Source of the DNA: Parus major
Taxonomy: Eukaryota; Chordata; Aves; Passeriformes; Paridae
NCBI RefSeq assembly: GCF_001522545.3
Contig: NC_031769.1
Coordinates: 7,188,625-7,252,624 of the forward strand
Direction of reading: 5' to 3'
Length of the DNA stretch: 64,000 nucleotides
Shown here: positions 61,151 through 64,000 of the stretch, piece after piece
Layout of the letters: each line of letters opens with the position of its first letter
Numbering within the stretch: position 1 is the first letter of the stretch
Notes under the pieces: model-generated
What the model was told of the DNA's origin: nothing
Databases searched by the model: none
The model's input: the letters and a program-made list of their open reading frames with translations, nothing else
Position numbers and translations under genes: made by a program

Positions 61151-61716
61151 TATGATTTAACCCCAGCCAGCAGCCAAGCTCCACACAGCTTCTTACTTCA
61201 GTGGGATCAGGGAGAGAAGCAGAAGAGTAAAACCCAGAGCACTCGTGGGTGGAGATAAAGACAGTTTAATAGGGAAAGCTGTGCACACAGGCAAAGTACA
61301 AGGAATTAATTCCCTGTTTCCTGTGTCTGGGCCAGTGTTCAGCCATCTCCAGGAGAGCAGGAGTATATGAGATACCCCAATATCAGTGACTTGGGAAGAC
61401 AAACACCATTGCTCCAAAAGTTCCCCTCGTCCCTCTTCTTGCCCCGCTTTATGTAGTGACCATGATGCCATATGGTCTGGGATGATCCTTGGGTCACTCT
61501 GGGTCATCTGGCCTGGCTGTGCCTCCTCCCATCTTCCCAGGCACCCCCAGCCTCCTTTTTGGCAGCACAAAAAGCAGAAAATTCTGAGTAAGCCCTGCTC
61601 AGCAATGACAAAAATATCTCTGTGTTATCAATGCTGTGCTCAGCACAAATCCAAAACACAGCCCTGTACCAGCCACTGGGAAGGAAATTAACTCTGCCCC
61701 AGCCAAAGCCAGCACA
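61151..61716 (-). mobile_element. Avian endogenous retrovirus LTR, antisense to DPP6
   Basis: Near its left end the + strand reads gatttaaccccagccagcag, and it ends cagccaaagccagcaca. Between these, in the expected order, are cactcgtgggtggagataaa with gacagtttaat, a cgctttatgtagtgaccatg block, atgccatatggtctgggatg, tcatctggcctggctgtgcc, tgtgttatcaatgctgtgct and aaatccaaaacacagccctg. This is the reverse complement of a widespread bird LTR. On the minus strand, ATTAAA (complement of 61265-61270) sits where the polyadenylation signal should be. A weakened TATA region lies near 61449-61456. No internal retroviral genes adjoin it, so it is a solo LTR. The ends have decayed and no clear target duplication is seen. 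Confidence 0.78.
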
Positions 61717-64000
61717 CGAGGAAAGCCAAGGAAAGGCTTTGTGCCTGTCTGTACCTGAAGGCCAGCCAGCTCTTGTTGATCAGACTCTCCATGGCAAGGT
61801 GCCAACCTGTCCATGGTATCTGTCTGTCTCACAGATAAATCCTGGGGGCTCGCCTTGCAGTGTGGAAAGGTGCTTTTTTACCTGCGGGAAACATTTACAC
61901 CTCTCCATGTGCTAATAACTTAAAGTAATAAGCATCCAGGCATTAAGTTTATGAGAATTTTGAGTGATGCAGCTCATTCTGTTGACAAGTTATATATTAG
62001 AAATTGTGGGGTAAAGAGAACATAAACTTAGAATGCCACCTTACAGCTGGAAAATAAATAGGAGCAGTAAAAATGCAGATTAGTGTGTATGAATTTATTT
62101 TCTTTTGATCTATGGAGAAGTAGAAATTTCACACTCCTCTTTGGTTGGAAGAAAGGTGTGTTAACAAACTGTAAAGGTGTGTGTAGTGTTCACCTACTCA
62201 AAATAGTTGGTCACTGTGACATTTTAAGTCTTAAGGATATTATTTTCATTATATTCTTGAAAATATCCACAAATAAATCCATTTAAAAGTATCAATATTT
62301 TAATTAATACAGCATAATTGCTGACTACCACTCTGGGTCAGTTTGGTAGAGAGTATTATTTTAGAAGTCCTTAAGCAGTTGCAAAAGCATTTTAAATAAA
62401 CCCTTGAATCAATCAATGTCGTTAGGGCTTTTGTATGTTTGAAGTGAATTAAGTTTAATTTGTTGATAGTTCAAATATTTACCCTGCTGTATAAATTTAT
62501 CTTACTGGATACATAAGCTTTGACTTTTCTTCCTGTCTCGGGCTTGTGGTCCAATCTGCCTCATATTTTTTTCTCCAGTTTTAGTTGTGTTGGGCAAGGA
62601 TGACAAATGGTTTGGGGTAATGGGTTCTAACACCAGTTGCAAATGGGCAGAGATTTCTTCCCAGAGCACAGGAGTTAGTGGTGTGCTGATACCTGAGACT
62701 GAAGGGGTTATAGCTGAAAGTTACATCCTGAGCCACATAAAGCCAACAGCAAAATCTCCATTGATTTTTATTATCCTGGGATTAAGTGAATGCATTTGAA
62801 AAACCCCAAACTTTATCTTAATCCCCTCAGATGTTCCAGTTATTTTTGTTAAGTGTTTAATCTTTTGGGCATCTGTTAAAGCATCCAGCAGAAAGACAGG
62901 TCTTCTGCTAGATCCAGTGGAAAGAAGTTCCTTATGTTAATTCTAATTCCATTAGAAAAAATATTCTATATTTCATTGGTTTTCCTGTTGTTTTTGAGAA
63001 ATAAAATGGTGAAAATACATTTTTCTTTTTATTCTGTTATCTTGTAGAACTTCTGTCTTCCTTGTTTTTTCTGTAGAGTTAGCAATTTCTGTTTCTTCCA
63101 TCTATGTAGGGATGTTTCCATTCTTCTTACTTTTTCCAGAATATCTTCACTTTCCTCTCCATTGAATGTCATGATGAAAAGGGACATGGTGTTCAACACA
63201 GGGATTTTCCTGACTTAGCACAGCTTGGTTTGCCATGCCAGTAGTTGTGTTCACTGTTGAATTTTAAGGAACATATATTGCAAGAATGTCTGGGTTGAAG
63301 TCTTGCTCAAATATGCACACCAAAAGAGAAAACACCAGAAGTTTGGGCTCTGCTCTTTATCTCCTATACAGAGAGGCATAAAACTGAGCTTGATCCCTTC
63401 TGTCATCGTTTTAAATTTGTCTAGGAGTGCTATGCAAAGCTGGCATAACGTAATGTAAAAGTCATGTCTGTACATAATTTCACTATTTTTTCTTTACTGA
63501 AATTTATTACCCTCTAATTAGCTGACAGGATTGATCATTTGATAGAAAGCACTTCTTTAATGCCATGAAACCAAAACAGTAAAAATGGTTACAGAGGTAT
63601 TTCACAATAACTTCAAATATGTTTCTAACATGGGATGTGAGGTAATCCAAAGACATTTCTTTCTTGATGAATAACAGAAGTCCAAATGCTTTTTCTTAAT
63701 TTATAAGATACATTACACAGAAATCTTCCTTGTGCTGCTTCAGTTATCTTTTATCTTGATTATGGTTGACGTTTTTAGGGTACAAGGCACTGTAGTTAGG
63801 AGGATAATTTTTAAACCTCCATGAGGTGCTGCAGTTTGGCTCTGAATTATATGGGATACAGTTTGAAGTCAGAGCACTATATTATTTTTCCACTGCAGCT
63901 CCCAGATACCTCACACAGCCTGATGAGTGCAATGAAGCTTTGAAAGGCCAAACAGTGAAGATGGAAACATTGCAATATTTTAAGAGGGAAAGGGCGGGAA

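Larger units (their letters stand above)
48868..64000 (+). other. DPP6: DPP6 intron downstream of last visible exon (5' part)
   Basis: This phase-0 intron begins with gtaaga and runs past the window end, so it is longer than 15.1 kb. It holds the minisatellite and gap at 51331-52380, an A-rich run at 53598-53628, a (TTTTG)n run at 55687-55709, a CR1 endonuclease fragment at about 57955-58340 and two LTRs at about 60432-60830 and 61151-61716. The stretches 48.9-51.3, 52.4-57.9, 58.4-60.3 and 61.8-64.0 kb contain nothing further that I recognise. Confidence 0.8.

Overview
This window looks like nuclear DNA from a bird, probably a passerine. The evidence is CR1 LINE 3' ends in both orientations, several kinds of avian retroviral LTR, AT-rich introns and GT-AG split exons. 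There is no bacterial, phage or plasmid character. Nearly all open frames longer than 60 codons are chance frames inside introns.

The only gene I can support is DPP6 (dipeptidyl-peptidase-like protein 6), read on the + strand. Four consecutive internal coding exons lie at 9996-10090, 12374-12448, 32158-32210 and 48786-48867. They join in perfect phase and encode an uninterrupted stretch of about 101 residues at the start of the extracellular beta-propeller domain. The first coding exons, including the cytoplasmic and membrane segments, lie upstream of the window. The rest of the propeller and the hydrolase-like domain lie downstream. I found no further DPP6 exon in 1-9995 or 48868-64000. Introns of about 2.3, 19.7 and 16.6 kb separate the exons, and the last intron continues past the end.

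The introns carry the accessory content. There are eight CR1 LINE fragments: seven 3' tails and one less usual endonuclease-domain piece at about 57955-58340. There are three retroviral LTRs, all antisense to DPP6. One, at 16012-16550, is CpG-rich, has TG...CA ends and is flanked by a 5-bp target duplication. Two older ones lie close together at about 60432-60830 and 61151-61716. Tandem repeats include a 13-15 bp minisatellite at 51331-52380, broken by a 350-base gap, and an (ATAAT)n array that runs into a 209-base gap at 37180. There are also perfect short hairpins, one CpG-enriched GC-rich patch at 36590-36920, and several simple repeats.

I see no new multi-gene system. The points most worth checking are the antisense LTRs, the minisatellite, an apparent extra N-glycosylation site in DPP6, an inverted CR1 pair around the first visible exon, and an 11-bp perfect hairpin at 31741-31768.
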